Position numbers and translations under genes: made by a program
The notes under the pieces: generated by a model
Told to the model about the DNA's origin: nothing
The model's input: only the letters and a program-made list of their open reading frames with translations
Database searches by the model: none
DNA from: Pseudoruegeria sp. SHC-113
Lineage (GTDB): Bacteria; Pseudomonadota; Alphaproteobacteria; Rhodobacterales; Rhodobacteraceae
Direction: 5' to 3'
NCBI RefSeq assembly: GCF_025376885.1
Contig: NZ_JAHUBR010000001.1
Coordinates: forward strand, 1-64,000
Length of the DNA: 64,000 nt
Shown: positions 53,975 to 63,156 of the stretch, one piece after another
Layout: every line of letters begins with the position of its first letter
Position numbering within the stretch: the stretch's first letter is position 1

Positions 53975-55672
53975 TTACTTCACCAGGTAGGGTTTGCGAC
54001 GGCTGGATTTGCCCGGCGTGGGATCGTTGCCCACCGGGAAATCCCCCATCAGATAGGGGTGCATACCCTGGTTCTTGAGGTTCTGCAGGAACTGGCCGAA
54101 GCCCGTGAGATCAACCATGCGCGGCGCTTCGTTGAGGCGGCGCAGCGGGCGCGGGGCGATCTCGTCGATCACCGTTTGCAGGGGCTCCATCGGGGCCTCC
54201 ACGAAATCCGCCATCGTCCAGATCCGCACACGGGCCTTTGCCGTGGTGGCGCGCAGCAGATCCAGATGCGCGTTCTCGATCTTCTGCAGTTCCGCGGCCT
54301 CCTTGCGGATGTCGGCGAAATTGAGGTTCGAGTTGAACAGCGGGATCGCCCAAGCCCCGGATATCACGGCGATCTGCGCATTGGGATCGCGCGCCAGCGT
54401 GGCGCCGATCTTCTGCACGTCGCGCGGGCCGAACTGGAAGCACTGCCGCTCCCCGCGCGTGTTCCAGACAAGGCTCGAAAGGAAGGCCTTCGGGTTGTAA
54501 TCGCGAATCGCCGCGCTCTCGCTCAGGCAACCGTTGTAAACCGTCTGATCCCCGGTGAAATGCACCCGATCCTTGGCAAACAGATGCCCGTGCACCTTCA
54601 GCCCGGTGGCCTTGGTGAGCCAGGCCTCGAAATCCACGAAGAGATCCGAGAACCCTTGCAGCACCGCGTAAGGCGCAGCCGTGAGCCCGTTTTCCCAGCC
54701 CTCATGGGGAAAGCGGCTCTGCATCAGCAGGCCGGGCCGCCCCTTGGTGCGCCGCTCCACCGCCTTGGAGAAGATGCGATCGATCTTGCCGGGGTTCGGC
54801 TCGGCCCGGTTCATCGCGCCATCGGGCGAGGTGAGGAAGGCCTCGTAAAGCTTCTCTGCATCCGGCCAGATCTTGCGCGCCACAAAGCAATCGGAGCGGC
54901 GCAGAAGCTGCAGGTGATCGTCGTAGAAGATATGCGGCTTGCCCTGGAAATCGAATTTCGACAGCGTCAGCGACCGGCTTTCGATCCGGGTGGAATAGAG
55001 CCGCGCCAGCGTCTGGTAGTAGCTTTCATCCGGGATCCAGACGCGCTTGAAATAGGCATCATAGGCGGCGCGATCCGGATCCTGCAGGATGGCCGACAGC
55101 GTCTGCCGCGTGAGGCACCACCATTGCGAGCCCATATGCGGCACCAGCCCCGAAGGGATGCGCCGCTTGAAGCGCACCAGCCGCTGCAGGCGCACATAGG
55201 CGTCGAAGGCCTTACGGTGCTTCTTCCAGCTGAAGGGAAAGCGCAGGGTGAAGCGCTCCTTGTCGAGCCCACCAACCGTCCAGGGCACATCCTCGGTGGT
55301 GGCAGATTCGATGAAATCCGTCTTCGGGCGCTCGGCGAGGTAATCGATCAGCTCCTGCACTGGGCGCAGGGGCAGGCAAGAGCCGGACGACAGGTACACA
55401 TGGCTCACCTGCGGGTATTTCGCGAGCATCACCTCTGAGGCGATCTGGCTTGCCTCCACCAAGGACCACGTGCCCCAGTCGCAGCGCAGCCGCCGGGTGA
55501 AGCGCAGGTTTTCCAGATCCGAAAGGCTATCGACGAAGGGGCGGTAGTCATCCTCCGCAACCCGCTTGTCGACGTGGATCACCACCGGGCAGCCCGCCGC
55601 ATGCCAGTGCCGCGCCACCTGAGCGGCGCGGGGCAGCGCGGTATGCGCCAGCATGACGATGCCCACCGTCAT
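53975..55672 (-). CDS. Core-2/I-branching-type glycosyltransferase (GT14-like)
   Basis: The 565-residue protein begins with IVMLAHTALPRAAQVARHW and VVIHVDKRVAEDDY, the start of the core-2/I-branching beta-1,6-N-acetylglucosaminyltransferase fold, and has the family HVYLSSGSCLPLRP and GSQWWCLTRQTLSAIL motifs. A second domain of about 270 residues follows (from roughly residue 290), of the type fused to this enzyme in Rhodobacterales. It overlaps the GT2 gene by four bases and is translationally coupled to the sulfotransferase gene. Confidence 0.8.
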   Translation of the reverse strand: MTVGIVMLAHTALPRAAQVARHWHAAGCPVVIHVDKRVAEDDYRPFVDSLSDLENLRFTRRLRCDWGTWSLVEASQIASEVMLAKYPQVSHVYLSSGSCLPLRPVQELIDYLAERPKTDFIESATTEDVPWTVGGLDKERFTLRFPFSWKKHRKAFDAYVRLQRLVRFKRRIPSGLVPHMGSQWWCLTRQTLSAILQDPDRAAYDAYFKRVWIPDESYYQTLARLYSTRIESRSLTLSKFDFQGKPHIFYDDHLQLLRRSDCFVARKIWPDAEKLYEAFLTSPDGAMNRAEPNPGKIDRIFSKAVERRTKGRPGLLMQSRFPHEGWENGLTAAPYAVLQGFSDLFVDFEAWLTKATGLKVHGHLFAKDRVHFTGDQTVYNGCLSESAAIRDYNPKAFLSSLVWNTRGERQCFQFGPRDVQKIGATLARDPNAQIAVISGAWAIPLFNSNLNFADIRKEAAELQKIENAHLDLLRATTAKARVRIWTMADFVEAPMEPLQTVIDEIAPRPLRRLNEAPRMVDLTGFGQFLQNLKNQGMHPYLMGDFPVGNDPTPGKSSRRKPYLVK

Positions 55673-56679
55673 GCCCAGTTCCCCTTGGACATCAGCCCCA
55701 GAATCTCAAGCTGGCGCCAGTTGATGTATTTCTCGCTCCATTTGCACCAGAGCTCGGGATTGGCCTTCATCGCCTCGTTGTAGGCCATGTATTCCTTGCT
55801 GTTGGCGAAATGCTGTTTGCGCTCCAGCTCCTCCTTGGCCTTTTTGCCGAAGGTCGAGAGGAACTTGGCGTGCAAGAGGCAGCCCGAGGCTTTCTCCCCG
55901 CCCCATTCGTCATAAACAAGGTTGAGCCCGCGCGGCAGCAGCATATGGGTGGAGCTGACATAGGCGTAGCGGCGATCCCATTTCACCAGCGGCACCTTGT
56001 TGAGCGCCGGGGCGCGTTCGGGCTGGTCGGCAAAGAACATCCGCGCCCTTGGCCCGCCCTGAATCCAGAGATTGCCGTAGAGGCTGTTGCGGCTCATCAC
56101 GTAGTTGCCGGAGTCAAACCATGAGGCGATCTCGAACGGATCCTGCCCGCTGCGGTAGGGCTGCTCGTCCACGCCGCCCTTCGGGTACATGTCGAGGATC
56201 ATCGCGCCGAAGCTCTTGATCGAGGAGGCATCCAGCCAATCGGTGAGCGCGCGCAGGGAACGGGTGTCGCAGAACGGGTAGACGAGGAATTCATCCACAT
56301 CCACCGTCAGGCACCAGTGACGATGGCCATAGCGCATCTGCAGCCAGTTCAGCCAATCCATCCCGAAACGCGAGCGCTTGTAGCTCTTGGCCGAACTCCA
56401 GAGCGAGACATCCGGCTGATCCTCAAGGAACTCGCGGGTGCCGTCGGTGCTGCCGTTGTCCACGAAAATGAAGTGGTCCACGCCAAGATTGCGGTAGTAT
56501 TTCAGGAAGAACGACAGCCGCACCTTCTCGTTGCGGACGGTGCTGAACACGAGGATGTCGTCGGGGCGGATATGGGCGGTACGGTTGCGCACGGAAGCCA
56601 GCTCCCGCCGCTTTCGAAGGGCGCGGATCAGCCATTTCCTGCGTTGTAGACGCAAGCGATATGATCTTAACGCACTCAC
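55669..56679 (-). CDS. Glycosyltransferase family 2-like protein
   Basis: A 336-residue GT-A fold protein. Visible features are the nucleotide-sugar site VDNGSTDGTREFL and the DxD-type metal motif TVDVDEFLVYPF, plus an Arg-rich N-terminus that may lie on the membrane face. The start is the GTG at 56679, with an AGGGA site upstream. It overlaps the next gene (GT14-like) by four bases. The sugar and linkage cannot be read. Confidence 0.85.
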   Translation of the reverse strand: MSALRSYRLRLQRRKWLIRALRKRRELASVRNRTAHIRPDDILVFSTVRNEKVRLSFFLKYYRNLGVDHFIFVDNGSTDGTREFLEDQPDVSLWSSAKSYKRSRFGMDWLNWLQMRYGHRHWCLTVDVDEFLVYPFCDTRSLRALTDWLDASSIKSFGAMILDMYPKGGVDEQPYRSGQDPFEIASWFDSGNYVMSRNSLYGNLWIQGGPRARMFFADQPERAPALNKVPLVKWDRRYAYVSSTHMLLPRGLNLVYDEWGGEKASGCLLHAKFLSTFGKKAKEELERKQHFANSKEYMAYNEAMKANPELWCKWSEKYINWRQLEILGLMSKGNWA

Positions 56680-56746
56680 GCTTTTTCCCTACCGGTCCGT
56701 GGCTGCGCCTCCATCCCCGGCGCGCCCTTCCCACCCGGCAATCGGA

Positions 56747-57973
56747 TCAGGATCCGAAAACGGTTGCGAAATGATCGCTCCAGACTGGCGGGCGGAACCC
56801 GTTGGCACCGATTTTTCTTTCCTTAACAGATGCTTCCGCAAGCATCCTGATCGCCTTCTCCCATTGATACTGATCAGAGGCATCGGCGTAAATGGGAATG
56901 TTTCCAAGCGTTTCGCGATAAACCGGAAGTGTGTTGCAGACGACCGGCACGCCCAGCGCGGCCGCTTCCAGCGGCGGCAGCCCGTAGCCCTCCGCAAGGC
57001 TCGGAAACAGAAGCGCCTGCGCCCCGGCGATCAAAGGGGCCAGATCTTCATCCGCCACCCCGCCAAGCTCCTGCACCCTGCCCTGCCAGTGTGCGGTATC
57101 GTCGAGCCGGTCAAAGACTTCCGCGTTGTTCCAACCGCGCTTGCCAACGATCTTTAGCAGGGGCACGTCCCCGCCTTCGGCCAGAAGCCTGTCCCAGACA
57201 TCCAGCAGCAGCGCGTGGTTCTTGCGCGGCTCAATCGTGCCCAGCGCGAGGAAATAGGGCGCTTCGGCCTCCGCTGCGGGAGCAAGCTCCGGCAAATCGA
57301 GGCCGAGCGGCGCGACGACAGCAGGCGGCACGCGGCCAAAGCGTTCCATGTGCCGCTCCGCATCGGTGCGGGCTGTCTGCGTGGTGTAAATGCAGCGGGT
57401 CGCAGACCGGCTCACCGCCTGCATCCGGCGGGCAAAGGCCTCAACCGTGCCGGGGCGCTGGTACTCGGGGTGGTCGAGCGGGATGACATCATGCACCAGC
57501 ACATGGGCCGTGCCATCGCGCGTGGCCGCGAAGAGCGCGGGCGTCAGGTTGGAATGGCCGGTGTTGTAAAAGTCAAAGCCTTCCGGAAAGGCCTTGGCGA
57601 GGCAGGCCCTCAGGCGCCGTGGCACAGAGCGCGCGATGGCGACGCTGCGCACGGCTGTTTCGATTTCCTGCGCAGGCAGATCCCGCACGGGGGGCAGACG
57701 CGAGAGCAAATCCCGCCCGCCCGGTGCGGCGTGAGTCAACCAGCCCTGAAGTGCTCCAAGCCCGTTTTGATCCAGCAGAAGATAGCCATAGCGGCTGCGC
57801 AGCAGGCCGAAGGCCGGATCGGGACGCGCGATCAGCTCTGCCAGATAGGCGGCTTCAACGCGGTCCACGCCTGTGAAAGGGCCTTTGCCATAGCGCGAAA
57901 CAAGCCGCGTGACGTCCAGCAGGCGGGGCCTGTTACTTAGTGTAGTGGCCGTTCTGGTGCCATCTCCAGGCAT
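56747..57973 (-). CDS. Glycosyltransferase family 4 (GT-B fold)
   Basis: The 408-residue protein has the GT4 nucleotide-binding half with FLALGTIEPRKNHALLLDVW, the donor-binding GVADEDLAPLIAGAQALLFPS, and the EGYGLPPLEAAALGVPVVC motif with the glutamates of the EX7E type. It starts inside the end of galE, with an overlap of 41 bases, which is long for this genome. The N-terminal LLDVTRLVSRYGKGPFTGVDRV segment is typical of capsule/EPS transferases of this group. The substrate is unknown. Confidence 0.88.
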   Translation of the reverse strand: MPGDGTRTATTLSNRPRLLDVTRLVSRYGKGPFTGVDRVEAAYLAELIARPDPAFGLLRSRYGYLLLDQNGLGALQGWLTHAAPGGRDLLSRLPPVRDLPAQEIETAVRSVAIARSVPRRLRACLAKAFPEGFDFYNTGHSNLTPALFAATRDGTAHVLVHDVIPLDHPEYQRPGTVEAFARRMQAVSRSATRCIYTTQTARTDAERHMERFGRVPPAVVAPLGLDLPELAPAAEAEAPYFLALGTIEPRKNHALLLDVWDRLLAEGGDVPLLKIVGKRGWNNAEVFDRLDDTAHWQGRVQELGGVADEDLAPLIAGAQALLFPSLAEGYGLPPLEAAALGVPVVCNTLPVYRETLGNIPIYADASDQYQWEKAIRMLAEASVKERKIGANGFRPPVWSDHFATVFGS

Positions 57974-58919
57974 CGGCGATCATCGTCTCCAGCGTCGAGC
58001 GTGTCGGGGTCCACCCCAGTTCCTTTTCCGCCCTTTCGCTGCCCGAGACAAGCTTCGTGCAATCGCCCGCGCGGCGTGCGCCCTCGACGATGGGCACCTG
58101 CTTGTTGGTGACGCTATTGGAGTGATCCACCACTTCGCGCACCGAGAAGCCATCCCCGGTGCCAAGGTTGAACACCCGGTTGCCCTTGCCCTCTTCCAGC
58201 CATTTGAGGCCAAGAATATGCGCCTCCACCAGATCCATCACATGGACGTAATCGCGGATGCAGGTGCCATCGGGCGTGGGGTAATCGGTGCCATAGATCG
58301 TAAGCGCCGCGCGCTTGCCTTCGATCGCGTCCAGCATCAGCGGGATCAGGTGGGTTTCGGGCTGGTGGAACTCGCCCACCTCGCCTTCGGGATCGGCCCC
58401 GGCCACGTTGAAGTAGCGGAAGATCACGTTGTTCAGCCCATGGCTCGCCGAAAAATCCGCGAGGATCTGTTCGATGGCCAGCTTGGAGCCGCCATAGGCG
58501 TTGATCGGGTGCTGCGGCGTGGTCTCGTCCAGCAGCACGTTGTCGTGCTCGCCATAGGTGGCACAGGTGGAGGAGAAGACGAAGTTCAGGCAGCCGGCTT
58601 CCACCGCCGCTTCAACGAGGTTCACCGCGCCCAGCACGTTCTCGCGCCAGTATTTTCCCGGCAGCTGCATGCTTTCACCGACTTGGCTCAGGGCGGCGAA
58701 ATGCATGACGGCCACGGGCTTGTGAGCGTCGAAGGCGGCCTTGATGGCCGCCTTATCGAGCAGATCGCCCTGCACGAGCGGGCCGAATTTCACAGCCTCT
58801 GCCCAGCCCGTCGAAATATTGTCAAAGGTAACCGGAGTATAGCCCGCGCGCGCGAGCGCCTTGCAGGCATGCGAGCCGATATAGCCCGCACCGCCAGTCA
58901 CAAGCACTGTCTTTTGCAT
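57933..58919 (-). CDS. galE: UDP-glucose 4-epimerase
   Basis: GalE interconverts UDP-glucose and UDP-galactose. The 328-residue SDR has the Rossmann motif VLVTGGAGYIGSHACKALA, the catalytic Tyr-x3-Lys in NAYGGSKLA, and the sugar-site segments FNVAGADPEGEVGE and RDYVHVMDLVEAH. It is fed by GalU, encoded just upstream with a 29-base gap. Both provide UDP-sugars for the transferases that follow in the same operon. Confidence 0.95.
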   Translation of the reverse strand: MQKTVLVTGGAGYIGSHACKALARAGYTPVTFDNISTGWAEAVKFGPLVQGDLLDKAAIKAAFDAHKPVAVMHFAALSQVGESMQLPGKYWRENVLGAVNLVEAAVEAGCLNFVFSSTCATYGEHDNVLLDETTPQHPINAYGGSKLAIEQILADFSASHGLNNVIFRYFNVAGADPEGEVGEFHQPETHLIPLMLDAIEGKRAALTIYGTDYPTPDGTCIRDYVHVMDLVEAHILGLKWLEEGKGNRVFNLGTGDGFSVREVVDHSNSVTNKQVPIVEGARRAGDCTKLVSGSERAEKELGWTPTRSTLETMIADAWRWHQNGHYTK

Positions 58920-58948
58920 TCAGGATCTCCGGGGAGGGTGGGGGCCGA

Positions 58949-59842
58949 CTACTCGGCCACCTTCTTCATGTGGACCATCTCTTCGAGGAAGCCGGACAGC
59001 TCTTCGCGCAACTCATCGCGGGCAAGACCGAAGGCCACAGTGGCCTGCAGGAAGCCCGCCTTGGAACCACAGTCAAAGCGTTGGCCACGGAAGCGGTAGC
59101 CGAACACGTCGCGCCCGGCTTCAATTTCCTGAGCGATGGCATCGGTAAGTTGGATTTCCCCACCAGCGCCTTCCTTCTTGGCGTTGAGGTTCCGCATGAC
59201 CTGTGGCGTGAGGATATAACGGCCAATCACAGCCAGGTTGGAAGGTGCGCTCTCGGGCTCGGGCTTTTCGACCATGCCCTTCACAGACACGATGCTGCCC
59301 ATGTCTTCCTGCACGTCCAGAAGACCATACGCCGCGGCTTTCTCCTGCGGGACTTCCATGGCGGCAACCATGTTGCCACCGGTTTCCTCATAGGCCTCGA
59401 CCATCTGCTTGAGGCAGGAGGTTTCAGCGGCGATCACGTCATCCGGCAGGATCACGGCGAAAGGCTCGTTGGCGATCAGGCGGCGGGCGCACCACACGGC
59501 ATGGCCAAGACCCAACGCGTCGTGCTGGCGGATATAGGCGATCGCGCCACTTTCCATGTTCGTCTTTTTCAGCTCGTTCAGAAGCTCCGTCTTGTTCTTC
59601 TTGCGAAGCGACTGCTCAAGCTGGGGGTTGGTGTCGAAGTAATCCTCAAGCGCACTTTTGCCGCGCGAGGTCACGAAAATGAATTCCTTGATCCCGGCTT
59701 CGCGGGCCTCATCGATCGCATATTGAATCAGCGGCCGGTCCACCAGCGTCATGATTTCTTTCGGAACGGATTTCGTCGCAGGCAGGAAGCGTGTGCCCAT
59801 GCCGGCCACAGGAAAAATCGCCTTCGTTACTTTACGTCGCAT
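58949..59842 (-). CDS. galU: UTP-glucose-1-phosphate uridylyltransferase
   Basis: GalU makes UDP-glucose, the entry sugar nucleotide for many exopolysaccharides. The 297-residue protein has KAIFPVAGMGTRFLPATKSVPKEI (in part GMGTRFLPATKSVPKE) with the activation motif, PLIQYAIDEAREAGI, and AVILPDDVIAAET for metal binding. It is the first gene of the six-gene minus-strand operon. The 188-base gap upstream probably holds the promoter. Confidence 0.95.
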   Translation of the reverse strand: MRRKVTKAIFPVAGMGTRFLPATKSVPKEIMTLVDRPLIQYAIDEAREAGIKEFIFVTSRGKSALEDYFDTNPQLEQSLRKKNKTELLNELKKTNMESGAIAYIRQHDALGLGHAVWCARRLIANEPFAVILPDDVIAAETSCLKQMVEAYEETGGNMVAAMEVPQEKAAAYGLLDVQEDMGSIVSVKGMVEKPEPESAPSNLAVIGRYILTPQVMRNLNAKKEGAGGEIQLTDAIAQEIEAGRDVFGYRFRGQRFDCGSKAGFLQATVAFGLARDELREELSGFLEEMVHMKKVAE

Positions 59843-60030
59843 GATCGGACCTTGTTACCAATAAGTTTGTTCAGAGTGGGAAGAGCATACGCTGCAGCGC
59901 AGAAAAAACAAACGACTATCGCTCCCAACACTCGCGAAGGAGGGTAAATCAATCCCTTCCGCTTGGATAGTTACGCAAGTTTTCATGCTTTTGCAAAAGA
60001 ATGGTGAAAATTTCGGCACGGATACCATGT

Positions 60031-61287
60031 TCACCCTTCTTTTCCTCCCGGTTCAGGCCAGCGCAGTTGGCGCAGGCGGCGGATTTCATGTTTGGCCCTG
60101 TCCATACTGCGCCAAAGGTGCGGTGCAGGCTCGGACCGGATCGACCTCCCGAAGATGCCTCCGTTTTGTTCCCATATGCCATCCTCCCGGAAGGACGCTC
60201 TGTGGCGCAAAGGGGTAGCGCTGAAACAAAAGAGGGTTGTTACCTCCCCCGACTGGCGCAAGGCTCTGGCCTGTTTTTCAAGCCGCTGCCGCCTGCGCCA
60301 GTGCCCTGCCCGCCAGGACGCCGCGCGCGGCGCGTCCGCCGTTACCAAAACCGGAGTGCCACAGGGGTCCGCCAGAGGGGGCAAAGGCTGCAGCACGGCC
60401 TCCGCGCCTGCGGCAAACCCGGCCTGCAAACGCGCCATCAGTCGGCCAACTGCCGCAGGGTCCAACGTTCCGGCCACCATGTGGTGCAAAAGCCTGCGTC
60501 GCTGGGCATGGGCAAACTCCGCCATGGCAGCCTCCCGCTGCGACTGATGCAAGTGTCGGCGCAGCAGGACCGCCTGACTGCGGCCGATCTCGAACAGGTC
60601 GCGAGGAGTGCGATCCGCGCGCCGGGCGGCATTCTCGCTGAACCCGTGGTGCACGAGGGCGAGCGGCGCAAAGGCCGTCGCGTGGCCGGCGGCTGCCATC
60701 CGCAGGTTCAGGTCGGTCTCGTCGTTGAAATATCGGTAGGCGGGATCAAACCCGCCCATGGCGCGCAGGGTGGCGGCGCGGAAAGCGCAGTTCGTGCCTT
60801 GAGTCTTGGCGGCATAGCCTTGAGGCGGCAACGCCACGAAGGGCGCATCACCGGAGGGCGGCGTCAGGGCGATCTCGCTCCCGTCCGGTGCCACAGCCCG
60901 CGCGCGCCACTGGTGGCTGATCCCGTTGCGCCCCAGCACAAAACCCCCGACGGCCTCCGCCCCCGGCAAAGCAAAACCGGCCAGCAGATGGGTGATCCAC
61001 TTGGGCTCTGCAGCGGCGTCATCGTCGATGAAGGCCACCACCGCCCCGTGCGCCGCTGCGACCCCAAGGTTGCGCGCCGCCGACAGGTTGGCCTCGTCAT
61101 AGGGCAGCAGCACGACGCCCGACCGGGACGCAAGATCGGCAACATGGGCACAGCCCGCCGGATCAGCCACGACGATGATCTCAAGCGGTCGGTAATATTG
61201 CTGAAGCAGGGACAACAGGCAACGGTACAGGCCCTTCGGACGCCCGCGCGAGGCGACGACGATCGAAACGAGTGTACCCTGTGCCAT
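60031..61287 (-). CDS. Glycosyltransferase family 2 protein
   Basis: A 418-residue protein with a classical GT2 domain: VSIVVASRGRPKGLYRCLLSL, LSAARNLGVAAAHGAVVAFIDDDAAAE with the DDD metal motif, and the acceptor-side GGFDPAYRYFNDETDLNLRM, each in part. The last 170 residues are Arg/Ala-rich and unlike other GT2 members I know. It is separately transcribed from the galU operon but adjoins it, so it probably adds to the same polysaccharide. Confidence 0.85.
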   Translation of the reverse strand: MAQGTLVSIVVASRGRPKGLYRCLLSLLQQYYRPLEIIVVADPAGCAHVADLASRSGVVLLPYDEANLSAARNLGVAAAHGAVVAFIDDDAAAEPKWITHLLAGFALPGAEAVGGFVLGRNGISHQWRARAVAPDGSEIALTPPSGDAPFVALPPQGYAAKTQGTNCAFRAATLRAMGGFDPAYRYFNDETDLNLRMAAAGHATAFAPLALVHHGFSENAARRADRTPRDLFEIGRSQAVLLRRHLHQSQREAAMAEFAHAQRRRLLHHMVAGTLDPAAVGRLMARLQAGFAAGAEAVLQPLPPLADPCGTPVLVTADAPRAASWRAGHWRRRQRLEKQARALRQSGEVTTLFCFSATPLRHRASFREDGIWEQNGGIFGRSIRSEPAPHLWRSMDRAKHEIRRLRQLRWPEPGGKEG

Positions 61288-61341
61288 GCCCCTGCCCGCG
61301 TTCGATGCCTTTTTCGGGCATCCCTTTCTGGCAGCCTAACG

Positions 61342-61370
61342 CAAAAAGCCCCCGCGAGGCAGGGGCTTTT
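61342..61370 (-). terminator. Terminator after cysQ, likely bidirectional
   Basis: Nine-base arms AAAAGCCCC (61344-61352) and GGGGCTTTT (61362-61370) with a nine-base loop. On the minus strand it is followed by TTTTTGCG, 25 bases past the cysQ stop. T-runs on both sides allow bidirectional use. Confidence 0.8.
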
Positions 61371-61394
61371 CTTTCACCGCGCCGGTTGAGCGGC

Positions 61395-62192
61395 TCAGGC
61401 TGGTTGCAGCTCCACACCCGGTGCATAGGCGATGAAGAAGGAATTCGCGTAGCCGTCCTTGCCGTAGACAAGCTGGGTGTGATCGTCGAAGGCCACAACA
61501 TTGCCGCCCGCGCCCAGCAGAACGGCGTGGCCGGCGGCCGTATCCCACTCCATGGTACGTCCGAGGCGCGGATAGAGATCGGCCTCTCCGGTGGCGACAA
61601 GGCAGAACTTCAGCGAGGAGCCCGCGCTCTTCATGTCCTTCACGGAATACTTGCCGATGTAATCATCCGTCGCCTGATCGCGGTGGGATTTCGAGGCCAC
61701 CACCATCAGCGCGCCCATGTCCGGTGTGGACACTTTGATCGGCGTCGTTGCCCCGGCAGCATCCTTGGCGAAGGGGCCGGTTTCCTCAACGGAGGTGCCA
61801 TCGGCCTGCGTGTAGAACAGCCGCTCCTTGGCCGGGGCATAGACGACACCCCGCACCGGGACACCTTTTTCCACATAGGCGATGTTCACGGTGAAATCGC
61901 CGCGGCGCTTGATGAATTCCTTGGTGCCGTCAAGCGGGTCGACGATCAGGAAGGTCTCGGCTTTCTCGGCGTGGCTCGCGGCCTGCTCTTCCGTCACGAG
62001 CAGCACATCCGGAAAAGCGGCGCGCAGGCCCGCGCTGATCAGCGCGTCGGCGGCTTCGTCGGCTTCGGTCACCGGGCTTTCGTCGGATTTCACTTTCACG
62101 TCGAAATCGTCGGCGTTGTAGATCTCCATGATCTTGTCGCCGGCTTCCAGAGCCAGCTTGCGGCTCACCTCGGTGAGTTTCTCAAAATCCAC
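61395..62192 (-). CDS. cysQ: CysQ-type 3'(2'),5'-bisphosphate nucleotidase
   Basis: CysQ hydrolyses PAP, the by-product of sulfotransferase and PAPS reductase reactions, to AMP. The 265-residue protein has the IMPase fold: VTEEQAAS, VDPLDGTKEFIKRRGDFTVN and the C-terminal EWDTAAGHAVL metal motifs. The start is the GTG at 62192, eight bases after AGGAG; the frame upstream crosses AT-rich intergenic DNA. Its place beside a polysaccharide region with a sulfotransferase gene suits a PAP-recycling role. Confidence 0.9.
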   Translation of the reverse strand: MDFEKLTEVSRKLALEAGDKIMEIYNADDFDVKVKSDESPVTEADEAADALISAGLRAAFPDVLLVTEEQAASHAEKAETFLIVDPLDGTKEFIKRRGDFTVNIAYVEKGVPVRGVVYAPAKERLFYTQADGTSVEETGPFAKDAAGATTPIKVSTPDMGALMVVASKSHRDQATDDYIGKYSVKDMKSAGSSLKFCLVATGEADLYPRLGRTMEWDTAAGHAVLLGAGGNVVAFDDHTQLVYGKDGYANSFFIAYAPGVELQPA

Positions 62193-62334
62193 GCGTTTCA
62201 CTCCTTTTTGCCCCGCAGGGCCCTTTGTATTGAAAAAAATTTGCTGCGTTTTTATCGTGCACCCGTAAGGGAACAACAAGAAATCCCTCAGATAAATGCG
62301 GCAGAATGGCCCCATGTGGCAGGAAAACACGTGA

Positions 62335-63156
62335 ATGTTTACGCATAGAGCGAAAAAGAGCGGCCTTGAGGCGACGTTTTCGACGCTGGCGCTGATCTAT
62401 CATTCCACCGTCCGCAAGGTGCGGGACAAACACCGCAACGCCTTCGTGTCGATCGGGATCACCATCCTGCAGGCCTTCACCATGCTGGCCGTCTTCATGA
62501 TCATGTTCATCGTGCTGGGCCTGCGCGGCACCACGATCCGGGGGGATTTCTTCCTCTATATCCTGTCGGGGATCTTCCTGTATCTCACCCACATCCGGGT
62601 GGTGAACACGATCGCCAATTCCGAAGGCCCCACCTCGCCGATGATGAAACACGCGCCGATGAACACGGGCATCTCCGTGGCCTCAACGGCGCTGGCTTCG
62701 CTCTATGTCTCGGTGCTCAGCATTCTGCTGATGCTCTATTTCTACAACGTGCTCTTCGCGCGGATCTACATCTACGATCCGGTGGGCGTCTTCGCGATGT
62801 TCCTTCTGTCGTGGTTCTTCGGCGTGGCGGTGGGGATGGTCTTTCTCGCGCTCAAACCCTGGGCACCGACGCTGGTGAAAACGCTCACCACCGTCTACAT
62901 CCGCGCCAATATGATCACCTCGGGCAAGATGTTCGTCGCCAATACCCTGCCGGGCTGGATGCTCGCCATCTTTGATTGGAACCCCCTGTTTCACACCATA
63001 GATCAGGCGCGCGGCTTCATGTTCATCAACTATTTCCCGCACAACTCGTCGTGGAAATACGCGCTGATTGTTTCCATCGTGCTGCTCGGCATCGGCATGT
63101 TGCTGGAGTTCTACACCCGCAAGAAAGCCTCGCTCAGCTGGAGCGCGACGCAGTAG
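62335..63156 (+). CDS. ABC-2 type polysaccharide export permease
   Basis: A 273-residue membrane protein with about six hydrophobic helices. It shows the ABC-2 polysaccharide-permease layout, including the C-terminal WNPLFHTIDQARGF motif shared by capsule and O-antigen permeases (KpsM/Wzm type). It should work with an ABC ATPase, but none is adjacent: the next gene converges on it. It is divergent from cysQ. The sulfated polysaccharide could be its cargo, which is inference. Confidence 0.82.
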   Translation: MFTHRAKKSGLEATFSTLALIYHSTVRKVRDKHRNAFVSIGITILQAFTMLAVFMIMFIVLGLRGTTIRGDFFLYILSGIFLYLTHIRVVNTIANSEGPTSPMMKHAPMNTGISVASTALASLYVSVLSILLMLYFYNVLFARIYIYDPVGVFAMFLLSWFFGVAVGMVFLALKPWAPTLVKTLTTVYIRANMITSGKMFVANTLPGWMLAIFDWNPLFHTIDQARGFMFINYFPHNSSWKYALIVSIVLLGIGMLLEFYTRKKASLSWSATQ

